Part shown: one piece after another, positions 8,674-17,591 of the stretch
Position numbering within the stretch: position 1 is the first letter of the stretch
Layout: each line of letters opens with the position of its first letter
Notes under the pieces: model-generated
Seen by the model: the letters and a program-made list of their open reading frames with translations, nothing else
The model's database searches: none
Told to the model about the DNA's origin: nothing
Made by a program: the position numbers and the translations under genes
NCBI GenBank assembly: GCA_963779485.1
Contig: CAVZYJ010000001.1
Location: 38,403 to 102,402 of the forward strand
DNA length: 64,000 nt
Direction of reading: 5' to 3'
Origin: CAVVJA01 sp963779485
GTDB lineage: Bacteria; Actinomycetota; Actinomycetes; Mycobacteriales; Jatrophihabitantaceae

Positions 8674-10077
8674 ATGGCCGTGGCGACCTTGCGAATTCCC
8701 GACCCGTCGGCGTTCGCGTCGCTGCGCAGCCGGCCGATCTCCCGAGCCGAGCGAATAACGCTCGGTCGACGGCTACGCCAGCAGGTGCCGCGATCGGCGC
8801 TGGGTGACTGGACGGCACCGACCGGTCGACCGGACATCGTCGCGCAGATCATGGACTCGCACGAAGGACGAGTGGAACGGCTGATCCCGGTGCGCGTAGC
8901 CCGGATGGCTGCGTCCCCTTACGGCTTCCTGCGCGGCGCCGCCGTGGTCATGGCCGAAGACCTCGCCCGGCTGCCCGCCACCGGCATCCAACCAGTCATT
9001 TGCGGCGACGCGCACCTGGGCAATTTCGGCTTCTACGCCTCTCCTGAGCGCGACCTAGTCATCGACCTGAACGATTTCGACGAAGCGCACCCGGGAGGGT
9101 GGGAATGGGACCTGCGCCGACTGGCCGCCAGCGTGTGGGTGGCCGGCCGGCAGAACGATCTGACCGAGCAGCAATGCGCCACCGCGGTCACCTCGCTGTC
9201 GGCCACCTACCGGGAGCATGTCCGGTGGCTGGCCCAGCAGCCGCTGTTGGCCCGAACCTACGACCGGCTCGACATCGACCGGCTACGGACCACCGCCGCC
9301 AACCCTTTGCTGCTCGCCGAGATCGATCGGGCCTCGGCCCGGGCCCGGCAACGGGTGAGCGACCGGGCTCTCCCCCGCTTCACTGAGACGGGTGCGCACG
9401 GGCGGCGCATCGTCGAGGAACCGCCACTGATCACGCGGGTCGTTAATCACGAGGCCGATCAGCTCGCGGCCGGGCTCGACGACTACCTCGGCACCCTGTC
9501 TCCGCAATGGCGGCAGGTTCTCGGTGGATACACCATCGTCGACATCGCCCACAAAGTGGTCGGCGTCGGGAGCGTCGGCCTCCGCGCCTACGTCGTGCTC
9601 TGCGAAGGCAGCAGCAGCAACGACGTCGTGTTCCTCCAACTCAAACAAGCCCGCCGCTCGGTCGTCGCCCGGTACGTCCACGGCGACACCGCCTGGCACG
9701 CTCACCAAGGACAACGCGTCGTCGAATACCAGCAACGGCTGCAGACCGTCTCCGACCCACTGCTCGGCTGGACCACTATCGCCGGACGCCAGTACTACGT
9801 CCGCCAATTCCGCAACATGAAGGGCAGCATCGCCCTAGACGCCCTGAGCAGCGACGCTCTCACCGACTACGTCGGCATCTGCGGCCGGCTGCTCGCCAAA
9901 GGGCACGCCCGCACCACCGGGGCATCCATGGTCGCCGGATACGTCGGCGCCTCGGGCAAACTCGACCGGGCCATGTGCCGGTTCGCTCGGGCCTACGCCG
10001 ACCAGACCGAACGCGACCATCAGCGGCTACTGCAGGCCGTCGCCCGCGGACTGCTACCCATCGAATCGCCGGCTTAG
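8674..10077 (+). CDS. DUF2252 family protein (kinase-like fold)
   Basis: 467 residues from ATG 8674. The family is marked by PYGFLRGAAVVMAEDLARLP, GDAHLGNFGFYASPERDLV, DLNDFDEAHPGGWEWDLRRL and, further on, VGVGSVGLRAYVVLCEG and FYVRQF-like YYVRQFRNMKG. The HLGNFG and DLNDFDE segments resemble catalytic and metal-binding loops of aminoglycoside-phosphotransferase-like kinases. No DUF2252 substrate is known. It is transcribed alone; the histidine-kinase gene begins about 100 bases downstream. Confidence 0.88.
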   Translation: MAVATLRIPDPSAFASLRSRPISRAERITLGRRLRQQVPRSALGDWTAPTGRPDIVAQIMDSHEGRVERLIPVRVARMAASPYGFLRGAAVVMAEDLARLPATGIQPVICGDAHLGNFGFYASPERDLVIDLNDFDEAHPGGWEWDLRRLAASVWVAGRQNDLTEQQCATAVTSLSATYREHVRWLAQQPLLARTYDRLDIDRLRTTAANPLLLAEIDRASARARQRVSDRALPRFTETGAHGRRIVEEPPLITRVVNHEADQLAAGLDDYLGTLSPQWRQVLGGYTIVDIAHKVVGVGSVGLRAYVVLCEGSSSNDVVFLQLKQARRSVVARYVHGDTAWHAHQGQRVVEYQQRLQTVSDPLLGWTTIAGRQYYVRQFRNMKGSIALDALSSDALTDYVGICGRLLAKGHARTTGASMVAGYVGASGKLDRAMCRFARAYADQTERDHQRLLQAVARGLLPIESPA

Positions 10078-10182
10078 AGCCTCCGCCGAGCGTGTCGAGC
10101 AGCCAGTCGCACCAAGCGATGACGTGCCGTTCGAACGAGCGGCGGTGGCAGCCTGCAGCGCGATTGCCTCCCATCCCGCAGC

Positions 10183-11406
10183 ATGATTCTCGAATCCTCC
10201 GGAAGGATGACGCGGCTGGGATCGGGGTGCCGTATCTTCACGTTTGTGCGACGGTTGCGGTTCCTCACACGCAGATACGGCTTCGATGGACTGATTGTCC
10301 TCGGGGCAATCACGAGTGCCTTGATCGTCCTCTTCAGCGGGAACGCGGACCAAGCGCCCACATCTCCGTTGTGGTTCTCCGTCCCGGCTATCGCGATCGT
10401 CGTGCTGCCGCTGCTGGCCCGGCGCCACTTCCCGTTCGGTGCGCCAGCCAGCGTGTGGATTATCGCGGCCGCGTTGTCCTTCATCGACGGCCGATTGGTC
10501 GTGTTCCCGCTCAGCGTTTACATCGCCGGAATGGTCGCGGCCTACTTGCTCGGCAACCTGCCTGACGGTGGCCGGGCCTGCCTCGGCTTGGCGGTCGTCC
10601 TCGCCGCCGTCACGATCATCGTCGTCAACAATCCGGACCACTCCGCGAGCGACTACGTGCTCCCTGGGTTGTTCGCGGTTGTATGGCTGGCGGGTTTCGC
10701 CTTGCGGGGTCGGGCCGCGCGCGCCGAGGCGGCCGAGCAACGCGCGGCGTGGTTGGAGCAGACGCGTGAGCAGGACGCCCGGCAAGCGATCGCCGCGGAG
10801 CGCGCTCGCATCGCTCGCGAGCTGCACGACGTGGTGGCTCACAGCGTGAGCGTCATGACCGTGCAGACGTCAGCGGTACGTCGCCTGCTGGCACCGGGGC
10901 AGGAGCGGGAGCGCGACGTCCTGCTTACGGTTGAGCAGACGGGTCGGGAGGCGCTTTCCGAGATGCGGCGGCTCGTCGGCGTGCTGCGTCGTGATGATCA
11001 CGAAGCGCCGGCGCTGACGCCGCAACCGGGCTTGGCTGATATCGAAACGCTCGTCCGGCATGCCCAGCAGTCCGGGCTCCCGGTTGCGTTACGCGTCGAG
11101 GGCCAGCCGATCCGCTTACCGGCCAGCATCGATCTCACTGCTTATCGGCTCGTGCAGGAGGGTCTGACAAACGCGATCAAACACGCCTCGGCCGAGCATG
11201 CCGACGTGCGGGTGCGTTACGAAGCCGGACACGTCGAGGTCGAGGTGGTCGACGACGGTCGCGGCGCGAACGGTCACGGCGACGGCGGTGGCCATGGTCT
11301 GCTCGGAATGCGTGAGCGGGTCTCGATTTACGGAGGAGAGCTCGACGTCGGTCCTCGTGCTGAGGGTGGCTTTCGGTTGCGGGCGCGCCTTCCGGTGTCG
11401 ACATGA
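10183..11406 (+). CDS. Sensor histidine kinase (HisKA_3 / NarL-partner type)
   Basis: Up to 407 residues. An in-frame GTG at 10246 (VRRLRFLTRRYGFDG) is a likelier start than ATG 10183. Several hydrophobic helices cover about residues 35-175 (LIVLGAITSALIVLF, VPAIAIVVLPLLA, VYIAGMVAAYLLG, AVVLAAVTIIVV). A coiled stretch leads to the H-box ARELHDVVAHSVSVM, where His is phosphorylated. The HATPase domain has YRLVQEGLTNAIKHA (N box), VVDDGRG and GHGLLGMRERV. It overlaps the response regulator by 4 bases. The membrane sensor has no recognisable extracytoplasmic domain, as in DesK-type kinases. Confidence 0.92.
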   Translation: MILESSGRMTRLGSGCRIFTFVRRLRFLTRRYGFDGLIVLGAITSALIVLFSGNADQAPTSPLWFSVPAIAIVVLPLLARRHFPFGAPASVWIIAAALSFIDGRLVVFPLSVYIAGMVAAYLLGNLPDGGRACLGLAVVLAAVTIIVVNNPDHSASDYVLPGLFAVVWLAGFALRGRAARAEAAEQRAAWLEQTREQDARQAIAAERARIARELHDVVAHSVSVMTVQTSAVRRLLAPGQERERDVLLTVEQTGREALSEMRRLVGVLRRDDHEAPALTPQPGLADIETLVRHAQQSGLPVALRVEGQPIRLPASIDLTAYRLVQEGLTNAIKHASAEHADVRVRYEAGHVEVEVVDDGRGANGHGDGGGHGLLGMRERVSIYGGELDVGPRAEGGFRLRARLPVST

Positions 11407-12068
11407 GCCTCGGCGTGCTCATTGCCGACGATCAGGCACTTGTCCGGGCTGGCTTCCGGCTGATACTCGAAGCCGAAACCGATCTCGAGGTCGTCGGCGA
11501 GGCGGCCGATGGTCGCGCCGCAGTCGCCGCCGCGCAGCAGCTGAAGCCGGACGTCGTGCTCATGGACGTGCGCATGCCCGATCTGGACGGGATCGAAGCG
11601 ACCCGTCGACTCGTCAGCGGCGGCAGTAGCGCCAAGGTCTTGATGCTGACGACGTTCGACATGGACGAGTATGTCTACGAATCGTTGCGCGTAGGCGCTA
11701 GCGGATTCCTGCTCAAGGACGTCCCGCCGGAACAGCTCGTGGCTGGGATTCACGCGGTCGCATCGGGGGAAGCGCTACTGGCGCCCTCGGTGACGCGCCG
11801 CATGATCGAGGAGTTCGTCCGCCGCCCGCGCAACGCCGCCCGGCCGGCTCCGCGAGAGCTCGACCGGCTGACCGCCCGCGAACGAGAAGTCCTCGTCCTG
11901 ATGGCACGGGGTCTGTCGAACGCCGAGCTCGCCCAGAAGTTCGTCGTCAGCGAGGCGACGGTGAAGACGCACGTCGCCCACGTGCTCGCCAAGCTCGGCC
12001 TGCGGGACCGGGTGCAAGCCGTGGTGTTTGCCTACGAGTCAGGAGTGATTCAGCCGAGCGAGCCGTGA
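11403..12068 (+). CDS. NarL/FixJ-family response regulator
   Basis: 221 residues. The receiver domain has the acidic pair IADDQ, the phosphoacceptor in DVVLMDVRMPD, the Thr in LMLTTFD and the Lys in FLLKDVPP. The LuxR-type helix-turn-helix covers about residues 152-210 (LTAREREVLVLMARGLSNAE, VSEATVKTHVAHVLAKLGL). It starts at ATGA inside the kinase stop, so kinase and regulator are coupled partners. It is convergent with the ABC permease gene, 10 bases away. Control of that exporter is possible but not shown. Confidence 0.95.
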   Translation: MSLGVLIADDQALVRAGFRLILEAETDLEVVGEAADGRAAVAAAQQLKPDVVLMDVRMPDLDGIEATRRLVSGGSSAKVLMLTTFDMDEYVYESLRVGASGFLLKDVPPEQLVAGIHAVASGEALLAPSVTRRMIEEFVRRPRNAARPAPRELDRLTAREREVLVLMARGLSNAELAQKFVVSEATVKTHVAHVLAKLGLRDRVQAVVFAYESGVIQPSEP

Positions 12069-12078
12069 TATGCCCGTG

Positions 12079-12897
12079 CTATCGGGCCAGCCGGGGCAGT
12101 AGGGCCGCGGAGCTAACGATTCCGGCGGTTGCCGCGGCAATGAGGACGCCGAAGTCGAGCCAGTAATCGGTGGGCAGTCCGATCAATAGCCCCCGCAGGC
12201 CGGATACCTCGTAGGTCAGCGGATTGACTCGGCTCAGGGCCCGTAACCAAGGCGGCATCAACGCGACGGGATACAGCGCGTTCGACGCGAAGAACAACGG
12301 CATGGTGATCGCCTGACCGATGCCCATGAGCCGATCTCGCCGCAGCACCAGCCCCGCGATCGTTACGGACAGGCAGGCGAAGAACGCCGCGCCGAGCACG
12401 ACCAGGACGATGACGCCGAGCAGCTTGATCGGGTTCCAGGTCAAGCTCACGCCGAGCAGAGCGGCGACGAGCAGGACGACCACGGCCTGCGCGATCGCGC
12501 GGATTCCGGCGGCAAAGGCCTTACCCGCGACGAGCGCGGCCCGAGGAGTCGGCGTGACCAAGAGTTTCGTGAGCACGCCGGCGTCCCGCTCCCAGATGAT
12601 CTGGATCCCGTAGAAGATGGCGACGAACAACGCGGATTGAGCGATGATGCCCGGTGCCAGATAGTCCAGGTAGGGCACGCTTCCCGTCGGAATGGCGTGG
12701 ATGTGGCTGAACGTCACACCGAACACCACCAACCACAGGATCGGTTGAATCGCCCGCGTGAGGAGTTCCGTCCGGTCGTGTCGCAGCTTTTGCAGCTCCA
12801 CCAAGCAGAACGTCGCCACTCGGGAAACCAGGCGACCGGCGGACAGCCACGGGGTGTCAGCCCAGACGGCGGGCGGTGCGGCGGGTGCTACGGACAT
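12079..12897 (-). CDS. ABC-2 type transporter permease (DrrB-like)
   Basis: 272 residues from ATG 12897 (MSVAPAAPPAVW). An ATG 13 codons earlier is also in frame. It has a hydrophilic N-terminal stretch and about six membrane helices (IQPILWLVVFGVTF, GIIAQSALFVAIFYGIQIIW, AIAQAVVVLLVAALLGV, LLGVIVLVVLGAAFFACLSV, AITMPLFFASNALYPVAL and the last helix VLIAAATAGIVSSAAL). The pattern matches ABC2_membrane permeases of drug or lipid exporters. It overlaps the end of the ATPase gene by 41 bases and is the last gene of the MarR-ATPase-permease unit. Confidence 0.88.
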   Translation of the reverse strand: MSVAPAAPPAVWADTPWLSAGRLVSRVATFCLVELQKLRHDRTELLTRAIQPILWLVVFGVTFSHIHAIPTGSVPYLDYLAPGIIAQSALFVAIFYGIQIIWERDAGVLTKLLVTPTPRAALVAGKAFAAGIRAIAQAVVVLLVAALLGVSLTWNPIKLLGVIVLVVLGAAFFACLSVTIAGLVLRRDRLMGIGQAITMPLFFASNALYPVALMPPWLRALSRVNPLTYEVSGLRGLLIGLPTDYWLDFGVLIAAATAGIVSSAALLPRLAR

Positions 12898-13690
12898 CGC
12901 GCAGGCCTCCTCCCTGTTCGTCGTGCAGCCGCTCACCCGTGTAGTGGCGGAACACGTCCTCCAAGCTGGTGTCCGGCCCCAACTGCACCTTCAGTTCGAG
13001 CGGCGACCCGATGGCGCGCAACCGACCACGATGCATGAGCGCCACTCGGTCGCACAGCATGTCCGCCTCCTCCATGTAGTGCGTGGTGAGCAGCACGGTC
13101 ATGCCGTATTGCTCCTGCATCTGTCGCAGCCGCGTCCAGACCGAGTCCCGGGCAATCGGATCCAGGCCGACCGTCGGCTCGTCGAGAACGAGCAGGGCCG
13201 GGCGATTGACCAAGGCCTGCGCCAGTTCCAGCCGGCGCACCATGCCACCGGAATAGGTTGCTGCCAGCCGATCCGCAGACTCGGTCAGTTCCACGAGCTC
13301 GAGCACCTCGGCCACGCGGGCCGGGCGCTCGCGGCGGGGCACGTCGAACAGCCGCGCGAACCAGGCCACATTCTCTCGTCCGGTGAGCGCAGCCTCGATG
13401 GACAGCTGCTGAGGCACGTATCCGAGCACCCGGCGCACCGCCATCGCCTGACGCCGGACGTCGAGGCCGAACACCGTGACCGTGCCCTGCTGGACCGGCA
13501 GCAGGGTGTTGAGTAGCCGGATCGTGGTCGTCTTGCCCGCCCCATTCGGTCCGAGCAGTCCGAAGCAGGCGCCGGTGTCAACGACGAGGTCGAGGTTGTC
13601 GACGGCGAGATGATCGCCGTACCGATGGCTCAGCGCCTGAATGTCGACAGCGGGTTCGGCGGTCCCGCGGTCAGCCGCGGTCCGGCGGCG
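12857..13690 (-). CDS. ABC exporter ATP-binding protein (DrrA-like), start unresolved
   Basis: Open frame after the MarR stop. It shows ALSHRYGDHLAVDNLDL, Walker A GLLGPNGAGKTTT, Q-loop VPQQLSIEAAL, signature YSGGMVRRLELA, Walker B LLVLDEPTVGLDP and the switch His in LLTTHYMEEADM. No ATG, GTG or TTG exists in this frame upstream of Walker A. The only candidates are CTG 13633 or ATT 13642. An ATG at 13695 overlaps the MarR stop as ATGA but is in another frame and meets TGA after 7 codons, so a 1-base error or mutation near 13675-13690 is likely. It would energise the adjacent permease. Confidence 0.8.
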   Translation of the reverse strand, partial: RRRTAADRGTAEPAVDIQALSHRYGDHLAVDNLDLVVDTGACFGLLGPNGAGKTTTIRLLNTLLPVQQGTVTVFGLDVRRQAMAVRRVLGYVPQQLSIEAALTGRENVAWFARLFDVPRRERPARVAEVLELVELTESADRLAATYSGGMVRRLELAQALVNRPALLVLDEPTVGLDPIARDSVWTRLRQMQEQYGMTVLLTTHYMEEADMLCDRVALMHRGRLRAIGSPLELKVQLGPDTSLEDVFRHYTGERLHDEQGGGLRDVRSTRRTARRLG

Positions 13691-14155
13691 TCATGCCGGA
13701 TTCTTCCCGAGCCGGTCCGCCAGCCGAGCGAAGATCGGCAAGGCGGCCTCGACCGCGCCCAGCTCGGCCGGCTCCAGGCGGTCGAGGGCATCGGCGACAA
13801 ACGCGACCCGGTGATCTCGCCAGTCGTCGAGGCGGCGACGGGCGGCCTCGGTGAGGGCCAGCCGGCCGATTCGTCGATCGCGAACGTCCGGGTCGCGTTT
13901 CAGCAAGCCGGCGTCGCGAAGCTGTCGGACGAGCGTCGACACGGTGTTAGCGGCCACACCGAGTTCGGCCGCGGCCGCCGCCACCGAAACTCCAGGCTGG
14001 CGGCGCACCACCCGGAGCAGCTCGATCTGCGCGCCCGTGAGGTCCGCCGCCGGCCAGGGCTTCCCCACGGCCCGTCGCGTACTGCGACGGAGTTGGCTCA
14101 GCGTTTCGAGTAGGTCGCGCGCGAGGATCGCGGTAGAGATCGTCGAAGAGGCCAC
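13691..14155 (-). CDS. MarR-family transcriptional regulator
   Basis: 154 residues. The winged helix is clear: LTGAQIELLRVVRRQPG, VSVAAAAAELGVAANTVSTL, VRQLRDAGLLKRDPDVRDRR and IGRLALTEAARRRL. It is the first gene of an operon with the ABC ATPase and permease, so it probably represses the exporter and responds to an exported small molecule. The ligand is unknown. Confidence 0.92.
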   Translation of the reverse strand: MASSTISTAILARDLLETLSQLRRSTRRAVGKPWPAADLTGAQIELLRVVRRQPGVSVAAAAAELGVAANTVSTLVRQLRDAGLLKRDPDVRDRRIGRLALTEAARRRLDDWRDHRVAFVADALDRLEPAELGAVEAALPIFARLADRLGKNPA

Positions 14156-14220
14156 ACCTCAGATTACCTCTGTAGCGGAGCTAACGGCAGGCGATCGCAG
14201 ATTGCCTTCCCATCCTGCGG

Positions 14221-14634
14221 TCACCGGCTCCCACCGGTCGCCGGGCGTTCGATGAACCACTCGACGAAGTCGACGCAGCGACCGTCGTGATCGAACCGGA
14301 TCACGAAGCAGTTGTCGAAGATCCGCGTGATCGGGCCGCCGGGCTGGTCACGATAGCGGGTGCTGCCGGTGGCGACGGCCACCGAACCATCGACGGCGAC
14401 CGCACGATAGCCCGCCTCGTAGGTTCCCGGCTCGTCGCGGCTGGACTCGTCGGGCGAGCCCGGTTCGCCCAGCCAGCTCGCCACGACCGCGTCGCGGCCC
14501 GCAACCGGATCGTCGTAGGGGTGATACCGGTAGGTGACGTCCGGCGCGAAGAGCGCCTCGATCTGTGCGCGGTCGTAGCTCTTCCAGGCCGAGACGTACG
14601 CCTCCAGCCAGCCGTCGACGGCTCGCTTGTCCAC
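14221..14634 (-). CDS. SnoaL-like / NTF2-fold family protein
   Basis: 137 residues. MDKRAVDGWLEAYVSAWKSY starts the first helix, LFAPDVTYRYHPYDDPVAGR is the typical SnoaL segment, and FDNCFVIRFDHDGRCVDFVEW ends the cone-shaped barrel. Such proteins are small enzymes or ligand binders, and the substrate cannot be read from sequence. It is a single gene, upstream of and reading away from the + strand membrane protein. Confidence 0.82.
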   Translation of the reverse strand: MDKRAVDGWLEAYVSAWKSYDRAQIEALFAPDVTYRYHPYDDPVAGRDAVVASWLGEPGSPDESSRDEPGTYEAGYRAVAVDGSVAVATGSTRYRDQPGGPITRIFDNCFVIRFDHDGRCVDFVEWFIERPATGGSR

Positions 14635-14847
14635 CGGCCACCTCCTCTGCCGACGCCTCTGATGGACGTCGGTGGCACGAGCATGACAGCCGGCTCCAGG
14701 CCGTGAGGCGATCGCTCGCGAATGACCGACGATTGGGGCGCGTCCTGTCCCCCGATGTATCCACCGGTTGGCCGACGGCGGCGAGGCCTGGAGGCAGCGA
14801 TCGTGGAGCTAGCCAGTGTTGTCGTCCACCCGTCCGGGAGTGCTCTG

Positions 14848-15693
14848 ATGTCCGCCACGTCTTCGTCGTCAACCGTCCGCCGCGGATTACCGCGCAGCGT
14901 GATCGCCTCCGTGCTGCTCGCGGGCGCCGTGCTCATTTGGGCCGGCTATTCAGTGCACTGGTCGTGGACCGGGTTGTCGGACAACGACACCCTGTGGGAC
15001 TGGATGAAGCTGCTGGTCTTGCCGCTGTCGTTGGCGGCGGTACCGCTCTGGTTGCAGTCTCACCAGAAGATGAGTTGGACCCGGCGCGGGACCTTGGTCG
15101 TGGGTGCCACGGCGTTCAGCATTTTCGTTCCGCTGGGCTACCTCCTGCACTGGAAGTGGACCGGGTTTGCCGGTAACACCTTGTGGGACTGGCTCGAACT
15201 GTTACTGCTGCCAATCGTCATTGCGACGGTCAAGTTCTGGACGGCCGAACGAACGATCCAAGCCCGTCACCGAATTGCCGCCGCAGCGGTCGTGATGGGG
15301 TTCGCGGCCTTCACCGCCTCTGCCTACCTGCTGCCGATCACCTGGTCCGGGTTTGCCGGCAACACGTTGTGGGACTGGGTCAAACTCCTGTTCATTCCGA
15401 TCCTCATGCCGCTGGTGCTCGTACCCGCGGTGACCGAGTGGATCAACGCCGGTGTCGCTGAGGAGACCGACGACGCCGACCAGATCGACGAACTGCCTGC
15501 CGCTGGGTCAAGTATCTATCCGCCAACTACCTACGAGATTTGGTTGACACCTACTGAGAAGATCACCGCCGAAATCCTGCCGCCCGACGATCCCGCCGAC
15601 GCTCCGCGGCTCGTCGTCGGCCAGGCTCTCAGCGTCCACCGGCTGACGGCCGACGAGGGAACCGGCGCCCGGTTGATCACGGCAGCATCCTGA
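14848..15693 (+). CDS. Membrane protein with three LWDW repeats
   Basis: 281 residues from ATG 14848 (MSATSSSSTVRRGLPRSVIA); the frame is open from 14722, but that part does not look like protein. The N-terminal 200 residues hold about six helices in three similar units. Each has an amphipathic motif followed by a helix: HWSWTGLSDNDTLWDW (37-52), HWKWTGFAGNTLWDW (101-115) and ITWSGFAGNTLWDW (164-177). The period is 62-64 residues. A soluble acidic/Pro-rich tail of about 80 residues follows. No known function. The aromatic motifs probably lie at the membrane interface. Confidence 0.75.
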   Translation: MSATSSSSTVRRGLPRSVIASVLLAGAVLIWAGYSVHWSWTGLSDNDTLWDWMKLLVLPLSLAAVPLWLQSHQKMSWTRRGTLVVGATAFSIFVPLGYLLHWKWTGFAGNTLWDWLELLLLPIVIATVKFWTAERTIQARHRIAAAAVVMGFAAFTASAYLLPITWSGFAGNTLWDWVKLLFIPILMPLVLVPAVTEWINAGVAEETDDADQIDELPAAGSSIYPPTTYEIWLTPTEKITAEILPPDDPADAPRLVVGQALSVHRLTADEGTGARLITAAS

Positions 15694-15725
15694 CCTGAAC
15701 GAGGGATAGCTCCACAGCCGGAGTC

Positions 15726-15772
15726 GTGATCTTGGACCTATGGTCGCCCGGAGGCTGTAAGTCCAAGATCAC
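15726..15772 (+). repeat. 47-bp intergenic palindrome, copy 4
   Basis: Arms GTGATCTTGGACCT and AAGTCCAAGATCAC, with a TATGGTCGCC centre. It lies between two convergent genes, where a bidirectional terminator would be useful, but no U-tract follows. Confidence 0.93.
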
Positions 15773-15813
15773 GAGATTAGGTCCGAAAGTCCGACCGGGG
15801 CGCGCCCGAACGA

Positions 15814-17034
15814 TCAGCTTTTCGCGCCGTCTAGCCATTCTCGGGCGGCCGTCGTCAGGGCGCTGACGCCGATCCGAATCGTGGGGTCCTCGACCGGCGC
15901 GTAGAGCGGAGAGTGGTTGGACGGCAGGGCGGCCACGACCTGGATCACGTCCCGCAGCTCGGATGCACCCGCAAACGCCGCGGGGTCGGCGCCCCCGAGC
16001 AGCCAGTAGACGATCGGCGCTCCCGCCGCCGTGGCGAGCAACCCGACGTCCTCGCTCCCGGTAACCGGGCCGGGATCGATCACCCATTCCGCGCCGACGA
16101 CGCTGGCCAACGCGCGGCGGGTCCGCTCGACCGCGGCCGCGTCGTTGACCACCGCAGGCGCGGACTCAGTCGACTCGACCTGTGGTTCCCTCGTCGCGCC
16201 GGAAGACTGAGCTTCCGCGCGGACGACGCGTTCGATGGCGGTCAGCACCTTGATCCGCACCGCCGGGTCGTAGCTCCGAACGGACAGCAGCAACTCGGCA
16301 TCGTCCGGGATGATGTTGTTCTTGGTGCCGGCGTTCAGGGCGCCGACGGTGACGACGGCCATGTCAGTGGCGGCCACTTCTCGCGCCACGATGCCCTGCA
16401 GCCGCATGACGGTGGCCGCCGCCATCACGACCGGATCGATAGTTGCCTCGGGCCGCGATCCGTGACCTCCGGCGCCGTGCAAGGTGATCCGCAGCGCATC
16501 GGTGGCGGCGAACGCGGGCCCGGCTCGCAGCCCGATCATTCCGGCGGGGATCGGTGCAACGTGCTGACCGAGTACGACGTTCGGCTGCGGCACCCGCTCG
16601 AACAGCCGGTCGGCAACCATCGCCGCGGCGCCTTCGGCCTTCTCTTCGGCGGGCTGGAACACCGCGACGAGGGTGCCCGACCAGTGCCCACGGGACGCCG
16701 CCAGCTCGCTGGTCGCACCGAGCAGGCACGTGACATGCAGGTCGTGCCCGCATGCGTGCATCACGCCATCGACCTCGCTCGCGTAGGGCAGTCCGGTCGC
16801 CTCCTGGACCGGCAGCGCGTCCATGTCCGCGCGCAACAGCACTGTCGGCCCGTCGCCATTACGGAGGACCCCCACGACGCCAGTCGTCGCGATCCCGTCC
16901 ATCACGTCGAAACCGAGGTCCTTCAGCCAACCGGCAACAATGCCCGCTGTGCGGTGCTCCTGAAACGACAGCTCTGGATGGCTGTGGAGGTCCTGGTAGA
17001 TGTCGCGAAGGCGGTCGATCAACTCATTGCCCAC
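15814..17034 (-). CDS. M20-family amidohydrolase (N-acyl amino acid / IAA-amino-acid hydrolase type)
   Basis: 406 residues, full length. LHSHPELSFQEHRTAG near the N-terminus, VLLRADMDALPVQE, the metal ligands in HACGHDLHV and PAEEKAEGAA, GAGGHGSRPE in the dimerisation domain, GTKNNIIPDDAELLLSVRS and SEDVGLLA near the C-terminus define the M20D subgroup. These binuclear metallo-enzymes cleave N-acyl or N-acetyl amino acids such as hippurate. It is a single gene flanked by two 47-bp palindromes. Confidence 0.92.
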   Translation of the reverse strand: MGNELIDRLRDIYQDLHSHPELSFQEHRTAGIVAGWLKDLGFDVMDGIATTGVVGVLRNGDGPTVLLRADMDALPVQEATGLPYASEVDGVMHACGHDLHVTCLLGATSELAASRGHWSGTLVAVFQPAEEKAEGAAAMVADRLFERVPQPNVVLGQHVAPIPAGMIGLRAGPAFAATDALRITLHGAGGHGSRPEATIDPVVMAAATVMRLQGIVAREVAATDMAVVTVGALNAGTKNNIIPDDAELLLSVRSYDPAVRIKVLTAIERVVRAEAQSSGATREPQVESTESAPAVVNDAAAVERTRRALASVVGAEWVIDPGPVTGSEDVGLLATAAGAPIVYWLLGGADPAAFAGASELRDVIQVVAALPSNHSPLYAPVEDPTIRIGVSALTTAAREWLDGAKS

Positions 17035-17117
17035 AGCGGGTAGCTTAGTGTCGCGCTAGAGAAGTCGCTTGCCGGATGCGGTGATCCAGATGTGCGTCGG
17101 CGCGCTCGGCTCTGGTC

Positions 17118-17164
17118 GTGATCTTGGACTTATGGTCGCTCCAGCGCTGCAAGTCGAAGATCAC
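17118..17164 (+). repeat. 47-bp intergenic palindrome, copy 5
   Basis: Left arm GTGATCTTGGACTT, right arm AAGTCGAAGATCAC (one mismatch). It lies between the M20 hydrolase start and the MaoC-like gene end. Confidence 0.92.
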
Positions 17165-17183
17165 GTCGTTGGGCAGCCTGACA

Positions 17184-17591
17184 CTAGGCGTTCGGGACGA
17201 CTGGGTCACGAAAGACGACCGCCGTCCCATCGAGGACCACCACGTCGTCTTGGTTGGTGATCGTGGTCGAGAGCGTGAATATCGGCTTGTCGTCTCTCAT
17301 CGAGATCACCTCGACCTTCGCGGTGATCACGTCGCCGGGCCGGACCGGCGCCCGGAATGCCCAGTCGACCTGGAGGAAAACACTGCCCGGACCGGGCAGA
17401 TCCTCGGCGACCACGGCGTTGAGCAGTCCGCTGGTGACCCCGCCCTGGACGATTATGCCGCCGAAGCGGGACCGGCCGGCCAGCTCCGCGTCGTAATGCA
17501 AGGGGTTGCGGTCCCCTGTGAGCTCGGTGAACAACTCGATGTCGCGGGGCCTCACCGTCCGGGTCCGGCTCGCCGCCTCACCTACCCGCAT
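17184..17591 (-). CDS. MaoC-like (R)-hydratase / hot-dog fold protein
   Basis: 135 residues. FTELTGDRNPLHYDAELAG holds the catalytic Asp and His of the hydratase-2 motif, and RFGGIIVQGGVTSGLLNAVV is the following hot-dog helix. It probably hydrates an enoyl-CoA or a related thioester. Its start overlaps the end of the truncated FAD monooxygenase by 14 bases, so the two were once one transcription unit. What drives its expression now is unclear, because the upstream gene has lost its 5' part. Confidence 0.88.
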   Translation of the reverse strand: MRVGEAASRTRTVRPRDIELFTELTGDRNPLHYDAELAGRSRFGGIIVQGGVTSGLLNAVVAEDLPGPGSVFLQVDWAFRAPVRPGDVITAKVEVISMRDDKPIFTLSTTITNQDDVVVLDGTAVVFRDPVVPNA

